DNA from: Nonomuraea fuscirosea
GTDB lineage: Bacteria > Actinomycetota > Actinomycetes > Streptosporangiales > Streptosporangiaceae
Reading direction: 5' to 3'
DNA: 64,000 nt
Assembly (NCBI RefSeq): GCF_003001935.1
Contig: NZ_PVNG01000032.1
Span: 60,809 to 124,808 of the forward strand
Shown: positions 40,197 through 50,051 of the stretch, in pieces
How the letters are laid out: the number at the start of each line of letters is the position of its first letter
How positions within the stretch are numbered: the first letter of the stretch is position 1
Program-made: the position numbers and the translations under genes
Notes under the pieces: generated by a model
Database searches by the model: none
Told to the model about the DNA's origin: nothing
The model's input: the letters and a program-made list of their open reading frames with translations, nothing else

Positions 40197-42116
40197 TCAG
40201 CGGACGCGGCGGCCTGTTTCGGCGCAGGAGTAGCCGCCCAGGGCCTCCACCCCGGCGCGGAACTCCGGCTGTTCCAGCAGCTCCCACAGCGGAGCCAGCA
40301 GTTCCTCCCCCAGCGTCCCGGTACGCAGCACCAGGTCGTACGGCTCCCGCGCCACCGGCACGAAGTCGAGCCCGAAGGCGCGGGCGGCGGCGAGGATGCC
40401 GAGGCCGGCGTCCGCGCGGCCGGCCGCCACGGCCGCGGCCACGGCGAGGTGGGTGTGCTCTTCGCGGGAGTAGCCGGACACCTCGCGCGGGTCGATGCCG
40501 AGGCCGGTCAGCTCGTGGTCGAGCAGGGCCCGGGTGCCGGCGCCGCGTTGCCGGTTGACGTAACGCAGGTCGGGTTTGGCGAGGTCCTCGATGCCGGTGA
40601 GGCCGAGCGGATTGCCGGGGGCGACGATCAGGCCCTGGTCGCGGTGGACCAGCCGGATCACCGCGACGTCGGCGTCCGTGCCGAGCAGCCGGTCCACGTA
40701 CGGCAGCGTGTACCGGCCGGTGGCCGGGTCGAGCAGGTGGGAGCCGGCCACGTGGCAGAGGCCGTCGCGCAGGGCCACCAGGCCGCCGAGGGAGCCGACG
40801 TTCGACGAGGCCAGGGTGATGAGCGGGTCGGCGGCGCGCAGGGCGGAGGCGGCGAGGTCGAGCACCATGTCGTGCGAGCCGATGGCGACGATGGTCCGGC
40901 CGATCTCGGACAGCCCGCGCAGCAGTTCGACCCGGACCTGCTCCCCGGCGTGGTGGCCCTCCACTCCTGAGGGGACGACGAGCAGGCCGTCGGCGCGGAC
41001 GAGGGAGGTGAGCACGCCGGCGCCCCTGGGCAGCGGGGTGGCCACGAGGCGGTCGCGGACCCGGCCGAGGCGGACGCGGACCCAGTCGTCCATGCCGATG
41101 GCCGACGGCAGCTTCCTGGCCAGGTGCGCCGTGGCGGACGGGCGTTCGCGCGGCGCGGCGCCCTCCAGTTCGGCGAGCGCGGGCGCGGCGAAGATGTCGA
41201 AGGTGAGCGCCGCCGACACCGGATAGCCGGGGACGCCGATCACCGGCGTCCGCCCGGCCGCGCCGAGGACGACGGGATGGCCGGGGCGCACGGCGACCCC
41301 GTGGACGGCGACGACGCCGGCCCCGGCGACGACGCGCGCGGTGTAGTCGTCACGTCCGGCGCTGGAGCCGGCGATGAGCAGGACCAGGTCGGCGTCCCGG
41401 GTCGCCTCCATGAGCATCGCGGTGATGGCCTGCGGGTCGTCGGGGACGATCTCCGTGACCCGAGCCTCGCAGCCCGCCTCCCTGGCCTGCGCGGCCAGCA
41501 TCATCGAGTTGGTGTCGAGGATGTCACCGGGAGCGAGCTCGGCGCCGACCGGGCGGATCTCGTCGCCGGTCGGCACGATCACCACGCGGGGCGCGCGGCG
41601 GACGCCGACCTCGACGATCCCGGCCGCGGCGCAGGCGGCGACGTCGACGGGGCGCAGCCGGTGTCCCTCGGGCAGCAGCAGCTCGCCGGCGCTGATGTCC
41701 TCGCCGATGGAACGGACGTGCTGGTACGGAGGTACGGCCGCCCGCAGCTCGGCCTCCCCGTCCGGGGTGCGGTAGACGTGCTCGCGCATGACCACGGCGT
41801 CGTACCCCTCGGGCAGCGGGTCACCGGTGTCGACGACGGCGAAGTCGCCGGCGGCCAGCAGCACCGGCGTGGTGTCGGCCGCGCCGACGGTGTCGGTGGC
41901 GCGGACCGCGATGCCGTCCATGGCCGCGGCGTCGAAGGCGGGCGAGGACCGCAGCGCCCACACCGGCTCGGCGGTGACGCGGCCGACGGCGGCCCCGACC
42001 GGCATCCTGACCGGATCGACCCGGGCGGGGCAGCCGGCCGCGGCGCGGGCCTCGCGCCAGACGGCGAGCGCCTGTGCCGCGGGCACGTCGGAGACGAAGG
42101 GACTTTCAGCGCTCAT
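40197..42116 (-). CDS. MoeA fused to a PBP-like domain
   Basis: A 639-residue two-domain protein. Residues 1 to about 405 are a MoeA molybdopterin molybdotransferase (SSPAFDAAAMDGIAVRA, PTGDEIRP, LLIAGSSAGRDDYT, IGVPGYPVSAALTFDIF), which inserts metal into adenylylated molybdopterin. Residues about 415-639 are a periplasmic-binding-protein-like domain (TIVAIGSHDMVLDLAASALR ... ASSNVGSLGGL ... YVNRQRGAGTRALLDH) that may sense molybdate or tungstate. Start ATG 42116 overlaps the upstream moeA stop. Such fusions occur in prokaryotes using Mo or W enzymes. Here it ends the formate dehydrogenase/AOR cluster. Confidence 0.9.
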   Translation of the reverse strand: MSAESPFVSDVPAAQALAVWREARAAAGCPARVDPVRMPVGAAVGRVTAEPVWALRSSPAFDAAAMDGIAVRATDTVGAADTTPVLLAAGDFAVVDTGDPLPEGYDAVVMREHVYRTPDGEAELRAAVPPYQHVRSIGEDISAGELLLPEGHRLRPVDVAACAAAGIVEVGVRRAPRVVIVPTGDEIRPVGAELAPGDILDTNSMMLAAQAREAGCEARVTEIVPDDPQAITAMLMEATRDADLVLLIAGSSAGRDDYTARVVAGAGVVAVHGVAVRPGHPVVLGAAGRTPVIGVPGYPVSAALTFDIFAAPALAELEGAAPRERPSATAHLARKLPSAIGMDDWVRVRLGRVRDRLVATPLPRGAGVLTSLVRADGLLVVPSGVEGHHAGEQVRVELLRGLSEIGRTIVAIGSHDMVLDLAASALRAADPLITLASSNVGSLGGLVALRDGLCHVAGSHLLDPATGRYTLPYVDRLLGTDADVAVIRLVHRDQGLIVAPGNPLGLTGIEDLAKPDLRYVNRQRGAGTRALLDHELTGLGIDPREVSGYSREEHTHLAVAAAVAAGRADAGLGILAAARAFGLDFVPVAREPYDLVLRTGTLGEELLAPLWELLEQPEFRAGVEALGGYSCAETGRRVR

Positions 42117-43333
42117 CTGTACAGGGTGACCTCTACCTCGGTGCCCGCGTCCAGCCCGGTGGCCGGTTCCGGCACGATCACGTAACCGTCGGCGCGGGCC
42201 AGCACCGACAGTAGCGCCGACGGGCCGAAGATCGGCTCGGCCACGCCGTCGCGTACGGCGACCTGGACCACGTCGAGGCGGCCGGCCGCCGAGGCGAGGT
42301 CGCGGGAGAGCCGGGCGCGGGTGCCCGGCTGCGGCGGCGGGTTCTCGCAGCCGGCGATGCGCCACAGCAGCGGCACGCCGACCTGGCCGAACACCACGAG
42401 GGCGGACAGCGGGTTGCCCGGCAGCCCGATGAGCGGCACGCCGGAGCACTCGGCCAGCAGTGTGGGTTTGCCGGGTTTGATGGCGATGCCGTGGCACCAG
42501 ACGTCGCCGATCGCGGCGACCGCGCCCGCGGTCTCGTCGCGCGCGCCGACCGACGAGCCGGCCGAGACGACGACCAGGTCGGACTCGGGGAGCACCGCGG
42601 TCAGCCGGTCCTTGAGCGCGCCGGGCTCGTCGGGGACGATGCCGGCGATCCACGGCTCGCCGCCCGCGTCGGCGACCAGCCCGGCCAGCGCGGAGGCGGT
42701 GGCGTCGCGCACCTGCCCGGCGGCGAGCCGGGCGGTGCCGGGCGGCACCACCTCGTCGCCGGTGGACAGGATCGCCACCCGGGGGCGGCGGTGCGCGGAG
42801 ACCTCGCTCACCCCTGCGGCGGCGAGGAAGCCGAGGTCGGGGGCGCGCAGCGGCCGGCCGGCGGGTGCGAGGACGCCGCCGCGCGCGACGTCCTCGTCGG
42901 CGCGGACGATGCCGGCGCCGGGCGCGACGGGCCTGGTCACCTCGATCGTGCCGGGCATCGTCTCGGCGGTGTACTCCACCATCACCACCGCGTCGGCGCC
43001 GGCCGGGATCACTCCCCCGGTCGGCATCGCGACGCACCCGCCCGGCCGTACGGCCACGTCGGGCTCGGCGCCCATCCGCACCGCGCCGAGCAGGTCGAGG
43101 TAGGACGGCAGCCCGTCGGAGGCGCCGTAGGTGTCCGCCGCCCCGACCGCGAAGCCGTCCACGGTGGAACGGGCGAAGCCGGGCAGGTCGGCGGGCGCGG
43201 TGACGTCGGCGACGGGCACCCGGCGCAGCGCCCGCGCCAGCGGGACGCGCTCGGCCGGCGTCCGGCGGGCGGGCCGGAACCCCTCGCGGACCTCGGCGAG
43301 GGTCCTGGCGGTGAAGAACTCCTTGCCGCTCAA
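42113..43333 (-). CDS. moeA: molybdopterin molybdotransferase MoeA
   Basis: A 406-residue MoeA that ligates Mo or W to molybdopterin. Conserved segments are PGFARSTVDGFAV, MPTGGVIPAGADAVVMVEYT, ILSTGDEVVPPG, VVSAGSSVGARDET and LIGLPGNPLSALVVFGQVGVPLL. A TTG start at 43333 overlaps the formate dehydrogenase stop (TTGA), so it is coupled to the enzyme genes. It is the canonical member of two moeA-type genes lying back to back, which may divide Mo and W insertion between them (inference). Confidence 0.92.
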   Translation of the reverse strand: MSGKEFFTARTLAEVREGFRPARRTPAERVPLARALRRVPVADVTAPADLPGFARSTVDGFAVGAADTYGASDGLPSYLDLLGAVRMGAEPDVAVRPGGCVAMPTGGVIPAGADAVVMVEYTAETMPGTIEVTRPVAPGAGIVRADEDVARGGVLAPAGRPLRAPDLGFLAAAGVSEVSAHRRPRVAILSTGDEVVPPGTARLAAGQVRDATASALAGLVADAGGEPWIAGIVPDEPGALKDRLTAVLPESDLVVVSAGSSVGARDETAGAVAAIGDVWCHGIAIKPGKPTLLAECSGVPLIGLPGNPLSALVVFGQVGVPLLWRIAGCENPPPQPGTRARLSRDLASAAGRLDVVQVAVRDGVAEPIFGPSALLSVLARADGYVIVPEPATGLDAGTEVEVTLYR

Positions 43334-45075
43334 CGGTCCGGCTGCTCCGCCGAGCCGCCGGGACGGGGCTGCGGCCGGGCCGCCGCGCCGCCCTTGTCCA
43401 GCCCCAGCACGGACACCACCGGGCCCAGCGCCACCTGCCCGAGCCCGCAGATGGACGTCTTGCGCATCGTCTCCTCCAGTTGCAGGATCCGGCCCTTGCG
43501 CGCCTCGTCGAGAGTGCCGGACCCGGAGTCCAGCGTCTCCCGCAGCAGCTCGTGCGCCTTGGTGGAGCCGACCCGGCAGGGCACGCACTTGCCGCACGAC
43601 TCGTTGCGGAAGAAGCGCAGCACGTTGGTCGAGGCGGCCAGCAGGTCGGTGCCCTCGGCCAGCACCACCAGCGCGCCAGAGCCGAGCATGGTGCCGGCCT
43701 CGGCGAGGGTGCCGAAGTCGAGCGCCAGGTCCAGCCGGTCGGGGCCGATGAAGTTGGAGGACGCGCCGCCCGGCTGCACGGCCCCGACCTGCGCGCCGCC
43801 GAGCACGCCGCCGGCCAGGTCGATCAGGGCGCGCACCGTGGTGCCCATCGGCACGCAGTAGACGCCGGGATGCTCGACGTGCCCGGAGACGGCGAAGAAC
43901 TTCCAGCCGACGCTGTCGCCCTCGCCCTGCTCGGCCCACCATTCGGCGCCGCGTTGCAGGATCACCGGCACGTCGGCGAAGGTCTCCACCGAGTTGATCA
44001 GCGTGGGGCGGCCGTGCAGGCCGTAGTTGCCGGGGAAGGGCGGCTTGTTGCGCGGCTCGCCGCGGTGCCCCTCCATGCACTCCAGCAGCGCGGTCTCCTC
44101 GCCGAGGATGTAGCCACCGGGCGAGACGAAGATGTCGACCTCCAGCCGGCGGCCGCTGCCGCAGGCGTCCGCGCCGATCACGCCCGCCTCGCGCAGGGCC
44201 GCGAGCTCCGCGCGCAGCACCCGCTCCTCGGGGCCGTACTCGTGCCTGATGAAGATCCAGCCCTGCTCGGCGCCGGTCACGGCCATGCCGAGCAGGAGTC
44301 CCTCGATCACCAGGTGCGGCTGGTCGGTGAGGATCTGGCGGTCCTTGAACGTGCCCGGCTCGGACTCGTCGGCGTTGCAGATCGCGTATTTGACGCCGCC
44401 CGGGTCGGTGGCGGCGACCAGGCCCCACTTCCTGCCGGTGGGGAACCCGGCGCCGCCCATGCCGCGCAGCCCCGAGGCCTCCAGCGTGGCGACCACACTC
44501 TCGGCGCTCACCTCGCCGGCCAGCAGCGCGCGCAGGCTGGCGTACCGGGACGCGAGACCGGACCCGGCCGGGTACGGGTCGTTCGGCCAGGGTTCGGCGC
44601 GCCCCGTCACGCCGGCCTCGTCCAGCTCGGCCTCGCGGGCGGCGGCCACGAGCGCGTCGACGCCGGCGGCCGGCGCCGGGTGCTCGTTGACGGCCACGGC
44701 CGGGGCGCTGTCGCAGCGGCCCAGGCAGGAGACCTCGTTGAGCTCGATCTCGGTGTCGTCGCCATAACGGGCGCGGATCTCGGCGATCCGGTCGTCGGCG
44801 GAACGCAGCCAGCACGACAGGTCGTGGCACACGCTGACCTGCACCTTGGCGGGCGCCGTCGTACGGAAGTGCGGATAGAAGGAGATGAGCCCCTGGATCT
44901 CGTAGAGCGGCCTGCGCATGGTGCGAGACAGCTCCTCCAGCTCCTCCCGGGGCAGCCAGCCCAGCCGCGCCTGGATGGCGTTGAGCGCCGGGATCAGCGA
45001 CGGGCCGGGGAACTTGCCGGCCCGCGCCTCGACGCCGGGGACCCGCGGACGTCCCACCTCGAAACTCAGGGTCAT
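43330..45075 (-). CDS. formate dehydrogenase NAD-reducing (NuoE/NuoF-like) subunit
   Basis: A 581-residue diaphorase subunit. Residues 1 to about 155 form a NuoE-like thioredoxin-fold 2Fe-2S domain (CHDLSCWL ... CLGRCDSAPAVAVN). Residues about 185-560 form a NuoF-like FMN/NADH domain (GLRGMGGAGFPTGRKW, CNADESEPGTFKDR, GAYILGEETALLE-type GGYILGEETALLE, ESCGKCVPCRVG for a 4Fe-4S cluster). It would pass electrons from the catalytic subunit to NAD+. It starts immediately after the catalytic gene's stop with no gap. The same architecture exists in bidirectional hydrogenases, but the neighbour identifies formate dehydrogenase. Confidence 0.92.
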   Translation of the reverse strand: MTLSFEVGRPRVPGVEARAGKFPGPSLIPALNAIQARLGWLPREELEELSRTMRRPLYEIQGLISFYPHFRTTAPAKVQVSVCHDLSCWLRSADDRIAEIRARYGDDTEIELNEVSCLGRCDSAPAVAVNEHPAPAAGVDALVAAAREAELDEAGVTGRAEPWPNDPYPAGSGLASRYASLRALLAGEVSAESVVATLEASGLRGMGGAGFPTGRKWGLVAATDPGGVKYAICNADESEPGTFKDRQILTDQPHLVIEGLLLGMAVTGAEQGWIFIRHEYGPEERVLRAELAALREAGVIGADACGSGRRLEVDIFVSPGGYILGEETALLECMEGHRGEPRNKPPFPGNYGLHGRPTLINSVETFADVPVILQRGAEWWAEQGEGDSVGWKFFAVSGHVEHPGVYCVPMGTTVRALIDLAGGVLGGAQVGAVQPGGASSNFIGPDRLDLALDFGTLAEAGTMLGSGALVVLAEGTDLLAASTNVLRFFRNESCGKCVPCRVGSTKAHELLRETLDSGSGTLDEARKGRILQLEETMRKTSICGLGQVALGPVVSVLGLDKGGAAARPQPRPGGSAEQPDR

Positions 45076-48051
45076 TCAGACACTTCCCATGTCGTTCAGA
45101 GGTCCGGTGCTGAGCGGTTCGGCCTCCCGACCGCCCGGCGCCTCGACCTGGATCGCGCAGAACTTGAACTCGGGGATCTTGCCGAAGGGGTCGATCTCGT
45201 CGATGGTCAGCAGGTTCGCCGCCGCCTCACGGAAGTGGAACGGGATGAAGCAGTTGCCGACCTGCTCCCGGTGGGAGACGCGGACCTGCAGTTCGATGGA
45301 GCCGCGCCGAGAGCGCACGCGGGCCGTCTGCCCGTGCGACAGGCCCCGGTCGGCGGCGTCCTTGGGATGCATGTAGACCTCGGCGATCGGCGAGATCGCG
45401 TCGAGCGCGTACGACCGCCGCGTCATCGATCCGGTGTGCCAGTGTTCGAGCAGCCGGCCGGTGTTGAGCACCAGCGGGAACTCGGCGTCGGGCAGCTCCT
45501 TGGCCGGCAGCCACTGCGCCGGGACCAGGTGGGCGAGCCCGTCGTCGGTGTTGAACCGCTCGTCGAACAGCACCACGGTGCCGTCGGAGTGGTCGGGGTC
45601 GGCGTTGGGGTAGAGCTTTCCGCTCAGCCCCAGGTTGTCGTGGCGCAGGTTCGCGTACGACGGCATCAGCGCCACCATCTCGTCGAACACCTCGCTGGCC
45701 GAGGAGTAGGACCAGTCGAGCCCGATCCGCCGGGCGATGTCCTGGATGATCTCCCAGTCGACCCTGGCCTGGCCCGGCGGGTCCATCACCTTGCGGCCGA
45801 GCTGCACCCGCCGGTCGGTGTTGGTGTAGCTGCCGTCCTTCTCCAGGTACGACGACGCGGGCAGGATGACGTCGGCGAACTCGGCGGTCTCGGTCAGGAA
45901 GATGTCCTGGACCACCAGGAAGTCCAGCTGCGACAGCGCCTTGCGCACCTTGTTGATGTTGGGGTCGGACAGGAACGGGTTCTCCCCCAGCATGTACATG
46001 CCGCGGACCCCGCCCGGCTTCAGCACCGAGCCGATGATCTCGGTGACGGTCAGGCCGCGTTCGGGGTCGAGCCGGGTGCCCCACGCCTCCTCGAACCTGC
46101 GCCGGGTGCCGTCCCGGTCGACGCCCTGGTAGTCGGGGTAGAACATCGGGATCAGCCCGGCGTCGGAGGCGCCCTGGACGTTGTTCTGCCCGCGCAGCGG
46201 GTGCAGCCCGGTGCCCGGCCGGCCCACGTTGCCGGTGATCGAGCAGAGCGCGATCAGGCAGCGGGCGTTGTCGGTGCCGGTGGTGTGCTGGGAGATGCCC
46301 ATGCCCCAGTAGATGACGCCGGCCTTGGCCTCGCCCCAGACCCGCGCGACCTCGCGGATCAGGTCCGCGTCGACGCCGGTGATCTGCGCGGCGCGCTCGG
46401 GCGGGTATTCGTCGACCGTGCGCACCAGGTCCTCGAAGCCGGAGACGCGGGCCCTGATGAAGTCCATGTCGATCAGGCCGAGCCTGATCACCTCGTGCAT
46501 GATCGCGTTGTAGAACGCCACGTCGGTGCCGGGCTTGACCTGGCAGTGGTAGTCGGCGTGCTCGGACACGGTGCTGGCGCGCGGATCGACGTAGACGATC
46601 TTCGTGCCGCGCCGGCGGGCCTGCTTGAAGAAGGAGCTGGCGACGGGGTGGTTCGCCGTCGGGTTGGAGCCGGTGATGATCACGACGTCGGCGTTGGCGA
46701 CGTCGCCGTACGTGGTCGAGACCGCGCCCGAGCCGACCCCCTCGAACAGCGCGGCCACCGACGAGGCGTGGCAGAGCCGGGTGCAGTGGTCGACGTTGTT
46801 GGTGCCGAACCCGGCCCTGATCAGCTTCTGGAAGAGGTACGCCTCCTCGTTGGAGCACTTCGCCGAGCCGAACCCGGCGATGGCGCCGGCGCCCTGCTCC
46901 GCGTGGATCTCCTTCAGCCGCCGGGCGATGAGGTCGAGCGCCTCCTCCCAGGTGGCCTCGCGGAAGTGCGGCAGCACCTCGTCGTAGTCGACCAGGCCGC
47001 CGGGCTTGCGCCGGCCGTCCTTGCGGTTCTTGCTCAGCCCCGAGCCGCGCCCGCCGCCGCTCCGGCCGCCTCCGCCGCCGGCCCGCCCCCGGTCGTTGCG
47101 GCCGTCGCCGCGCACGTCCGCCGACAGCGGGCCCTTGGGATAGGACGAGTCGACCCTGATCAGCGGCACGGTCAGCCGCTGCGGGGAGGCCGCGTAGTCC
47201 CAGCCGTAGCGGCCCTTGACGCACAGCCGGCTCTGCGAGCCCGGCTGGTCGCGGCCCTCGGCGAAGGCGATGGCGCCGCGCTCGCGGTCGACGTAGTAGG
47301 TGAGCGCACAGCCGACGCCGCAGTACGGGCACACGGTGTCGACCGCGTCCAGCTCCTCGCGGGGCCTGATGGGGACGTCGTTGATCGCTTTGTTGGTCAG
47401 GGCGCCGGTGGGGCAGGCCTGCACGCACTCGCCGCAGGTCACGCACGAGCTGGCGCCCATGGGGTCGTCGAGGTCGAAGGAGATCGTGGTCGAGTAGCCC
47501 TTGCCCGAGCGGCCGATGACGTCGTTGCCCTGGATGTCGTCGCAGGCGCGTACGCACCGGTCGCAGAGGATGCACGCGTCGTGGTCGACCGCGATGACCG
47601 GGTTGGAGGTGTCGAGGCCGCGGCCGGAGCCGCACGGCAGGCCGGCCGTCTCCTTGGCCACGTCGAACCGGTCGGCCAGGTCGAGCAGCAGGTTGTCGCC
47701 GGTGGTCGTCTGTTTCGGGTCTTCCTCGCGCGGCGGCTGGTCGGACAGCAGCAGCTCGGTCAGCGTGGCGCGGTTGCGTTCCAGCTCGGGGGTGCTGGTC
47801 CTGACCTCCATGCCGTCCTCGCAGGGGCGCACGCACGCGGCGGCGAAGGCCCGCCCGCCCGTGTCCACCACGCACATGCGGCACACCCCGACCGGGTCGT
47901 ACCGCTCGTTGTGGCACAGCACCGGGATGTCGATGTCCACCGACTTCGCGGCGTCGTAGATGGTGGTGCCCTCGGGCACGTTCACCTCGCGGCCGTCGAT
48001 CTCGACGGTCACGGTCCGTATGGCGGTCGCCGGCTCCTCGATCGTCGTCAT
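45076..48051 (-). CDS. NAD-type formate dehydrogenase catalytic subunit
   Basis: A 991-residue molybdo- or tungstopterin enzyme oxidising formate to CO2. The N-terminal NuoG-like part carries a 2Fe-2S site (CHNERYDPVGVCRMC) and 4Fe-4S sites (CILCDRCVRAC, CVTCGECVQACP). The catalytic domain has CPYCGVGC and the active-site Cys427-His428 in DHCTRLCHASS, where some enzymes use selenocysteine; this is a Cys enzyme. A Gly/Arg/Asp-rich insert of about 45 residues (about 307-354) interrupts the domain. ATG 48051 has GAGGT upstream; an open frame to 48078 lacks support. The enzyme is followed directly by the diaphorase subunit. Confidence 0.93.
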   Translation of the reverse strand: MTTIEEPATAIRTVTVEIDGREVNVPEGTTIYDAAKSVDIDIPVLCHNERYDPVGVCRMCVVDTGGRAFAAACVRPCEDGMEVRTSTPELERNRATLTELLLSDQPPREEDPKQTTTGDNLLLDLADRFDVAKETAGLPCGSGRGLDTSNPVIAVDHDACILCDRCVRACDDIQGNDVIGRSGKGYSTTISFDLDDPMGASSCVTCGECVQACPTGALTNKAINDVPIRPREELDAVDTVCPYCGVGCALTYYVDRERGAIAFAEGRDQPGSQSRLCVKGRYGWDYAASPQRLTVPLIRVDSSYPKGPLSADVRGDGRNDRGRAGGGGGRSGGGRGSGLSKNRKDGRRKPGGLVDYDEVLPHFREATWEEALDLIARRLKEIHAEQGAGAIAGFGSAKCSNEEAYLFQKLIRAGFGTNNVDHCTRLCHASSVAALFEGVGSGAVSTTYGDVANADVVIITGSNPTANHPVASSFFKQARRRGTKIVYVDPRASTVSEHADYHCQVKPGTDVAFYNAIMHEVIRLGLIDMDFIRARVSGFEDLVRTVDEYPPERAAQITGVDADLIREVARVWGEAKAGVIYWGMGISQHTTGTDNARCLIALCSITGNVGRPGTGLHPLRGQNNVQGASDAGLIPMFYPDYQGVDRDGTRRRFEEAWGTRLDPERGLTVTEIIGSVLKPGGVRGMYMLGENPFLSDPNINKVRKALSQLDFLVVQDIFLTETAEFADVILPASSYLEKDGSYTNTDRRVQLGRKVMDPPGQARVDWEIIQDIARRIGLDWSYSSASEVFDEMVALMPSYANLRHDNLGLSGKLYPNADPDHSDGTVVLFDERFNTDDGLAHLVPAQWLPAKELPDAEFPLVLNTGRLLEHWHTGSMTRRSYALDAISPIAEVYMHPKDAADRGLSHGQTARVRSRRGSIELQVRVSHREQVGNCFIPFHFREAAANLLTIDEIDPFGKIPEFKFCAIQVEAPGGREAEPLSTGPLNDMGSV

Positions 48052-48074
48052 CTCAACCTCATCATGAGAGCACC

Positions 48075-48118
48075 GCAATTCGGCATACTGAATACGGCAT
48101 ACACTATGTCAGGCAATG
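48075..48118 (-). promoter_or_regulatory. AT-rich upstream region with direct GTATGCCG repeat
   Basis: On the coding strand of the formate dehydrogenase gene, GTATGCCG occurs twice in a row (GTGTATGCCGTATTCAGTATGCCG is the context, in two 12-bp steps), within an unusually AT-rich stretch. It could be the operator/promoter separating the aldehyde oxidoreductase gene from the formate dehydrogenase operon. No experimental analogue is known to me. Confidence 0.35.
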
Positions 48119-48180
48119 TACCCCTTCGGGTGGCCGATCTTCTACCCTCATCTGATCCGTTCCACGACACGACGGCTCAT

Positions 48181-49983
48181 CTACCCGTCGAGCAGGAGTT
48201 CCGCGAGGTCGGCCGGGGCGACGCGCCCCTCGGCGTCGAGGCCCCGGGCGGCGTAGTAACCGGCCACCATCGAGCGCAGGCGGCCCTCGTCGAGCGCCGC
48301 CCGGCGTCCTGAGCCGAGCTCCAGCGGCGTCTCCAGCATCCGCGCCGGCAGCGTGTCGTCGGCCGCGGTGGCGCCCTCGCGCTGGTTGAACGCGCGCTTG
48401 GCCCGGACGATCCGCCGGGCGGTCTCGCGCAACTCGGCCGCGTCGACCGGCCAGCCGGTGACCAGGGCGAGCAGCCCGGCCCACTCCGTGAAGGGGTCGT
48501 CGAAGACGCCGCGCAGGAACTTGCACAGGATCATCGAGTCCATGACGGCGGCGCGGTCCTCGGTGCCGACCGCGGCGGCGACGTGGGCCGCGCCGCCGGA
48601 CAGCCGGTCGAGCTCGCCCGACAGGTCGGCCTCGTAGGCTCCTGACCGGTTGTGGTCGGCTCCTCTGGCGTTCACCGCGAGGCCGAGCGCCATCGCCTGG
48701 AGGCTGCGCGGCTCGTATCCGGGCAGTTCCAGCCCCTTGACCTGGGGCGCGAAGTCGATCGACGAGCCGCCGACCACGGCGGCGGCCCGGCGTGAGCCCT
48801 GCGCCAGCAGCTCGCCCAGGCCCGGCGACCGCTCCCCGATCGCGTCCAGGGCGCGGATCAGGGCCGAGCCGTCGCCGAAGCGCAGCCACGGCTCGTCGAG
48901 CAGGCCGCGCTCGACGCACTCCATGGCCCAGGCGATCGTGCCGCCCGCCGAGATGGTGTCGATGCCCAGCTCGTCGCAGCGGGCGCTGGCGGCGAACACC
49001 TCGTCGGGGTCGGACACGCCGCACAACGGGCCGAGCGCGAAGACGTTCTCGTACTCCATCCGCTGCTGGCCGCCACCCTTGCGCGAGTAGATGTGCTCGC
49101 AGCCGATGGAGCATGACGCGCAGCTGTTGCGGGCCACGCCGCGCAGCTCGTGCAGCTCCTCGGCGGCCAGCCGGGGCGCGCCCTCGAAGGTGGCCGCGGT
49201 GAAGTTGCGCGTGGGCAGGGTGCTGACGGCGTTGAAGGCCAGCAGGTTGGCCAGCGTGCCCAGCTCGCGGTATTTCGCGGTGGCCGGGCCGAAGCTGCGC
49301 TCGCGCAGGTCGCGGGCGGCGGCGAGGACTCCCGCCGGGTCGGCCACCGACACCTTGGCCGCGGCTCTGACCAGCACCGCCTTGATGTTCTTCGCGCCCA
49401 TCACCGCGCCGAGGCCGCCCCTGCCCGCGTGCCGGCCGTCATGGCTGATGGTGGCGTAGCGCACCTGCCGCTCCCCCGCCGGGCCGATGGCCGCGCTGCG
49501 CCAGTTGCGGCCGAAGCGCTCTCTCGCCGCGGTCTCGGCCTGCGCCGCGGTCAGCCCGGCCAGCTCGGGCGCCGGCTCCAGCCGTACGTCGCCGCCGTCG
49601 ATCAGCAGCACCGACAGCTCGTCGGCACGGCCGCGGATCACGATCGCGTCATGCCCGGTCAGCTTGCCGGCGATGGCGAACCGGCTGGAGGCCAGGGCGT
49701 CGGTCAGCAGCCCCGTCAGCGGCGACTTGGCCACCACCGCGAACTTCGCGCTGGTCGTCAGCGGGGTGCCGACCAGCGAGGAGAAGACGAAGGCCAGCGG
49801 CGCCTCGGGAGCCAGCGGGTCGACGCCGGGTGGCGCCAGGCGGTGCAGCAGCCACGTGCCCAGGCCCACACCGCCCAGGTAGGAGCGCAGCACCGGCTCG
49901 TCCAGCGCGATGGGGGCACCGCTCGCGTCGCGGCCGGCGACGTCCACGAGCAGCGCTTGGCCGAAGAACCCGCCAGGTGCCAT
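48181..49983 (-). CDS. aldehyde:ferredoxin oxidoreductase
   Basis: A 600-residue member of the tungsten-containing AOR family, which interconverts aldehydes and carboxylic acids with low-potential electrons. The N-terminal domain has LRSYLGGVGLGTWLL and the pterin-binding GRHAGRGGLGAVMGAKNIKAV. The 4Fe-4S cysteines are Cys288, Cys291 and Cys295 (CASCSIGC), with the fourth in DSMILCKFLRG. Length is normal for the family. ATG at 49983 has weak AGGAC upstream. It lies between the MobA-MoaD fusion gene and the formate dehydrogenase operon on one strand, but no ferredoxin gene is adjacent. Confidence 0.93.
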   Translation of the reverse strand: MAPGGFFGQALLVDVAGRDASGAPIALDEPVLRSYLGGVGLGTWLLHRLAPPGVDPLAPEAPLAFVFSSLVGTPLTTSAKFAVVAKSPLTGLLTDALASSRFAIAGKLTGHDAIVIRGRADELSVLLIDGGDVRLEPAPELAGLTAAQAETAARERFGRNWRSAAIGPAGERQVRYATISHDGRHAGRGGLGAVMGAKNIKAVLVRAAAKVSVADPAGVLAAARDLRERSFGPATAKYRELGTLANLLAFNAVSTLPTRNFTAATFEGAPRLAAEELHELRGVARNSCASCSIGCEHIYSRKGGGQQRMEYENVFALGPLCGVSDPDEVFAASARCDELGIDTISAGGTIAWAMECVERGLLDEPWLRFGDGSALIRALDAIGERSPGLGELLAQGSRRAAAVVGGSSIDFAPQVKGLELPGYEPRSLQAMALGLAVNARGADHNRSGAYEADLSGELDRLSGGAAHVAAAVGTEDRAAVMDSMILCKFLRGVFDDPFTEWAGLLALVTGWPVDAAELRETARRIVRAKRAFNQREGATAADDTLPARMLETPLELGSGRRAALDEGRLRSMVAGYYAARGLDAEGRVAPADLAELLLDG

Positions 49984-50051
49984 GTCCTGACTCTACGACG
50001 CGCCACGAGGAGACGATCCCCTGGCCCACCCTCCCGGGGCAGCTCGCGCTC

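Noticed and set aside
46771..46773. Selenocysteine in the formate dehydrogenase
   Set aside because: The active-site codon is TGC (Cys), and no in-frame TGA occurs in the catalytic gene.
43480..48312. A 1610-codon open frame on the plus strand
   Set aside because: It is the antisense shadow of the formate dehydrogenase genes, whose iron-sulfur and pterin motifs are unmistakable. The plus-strand translation has no domain.
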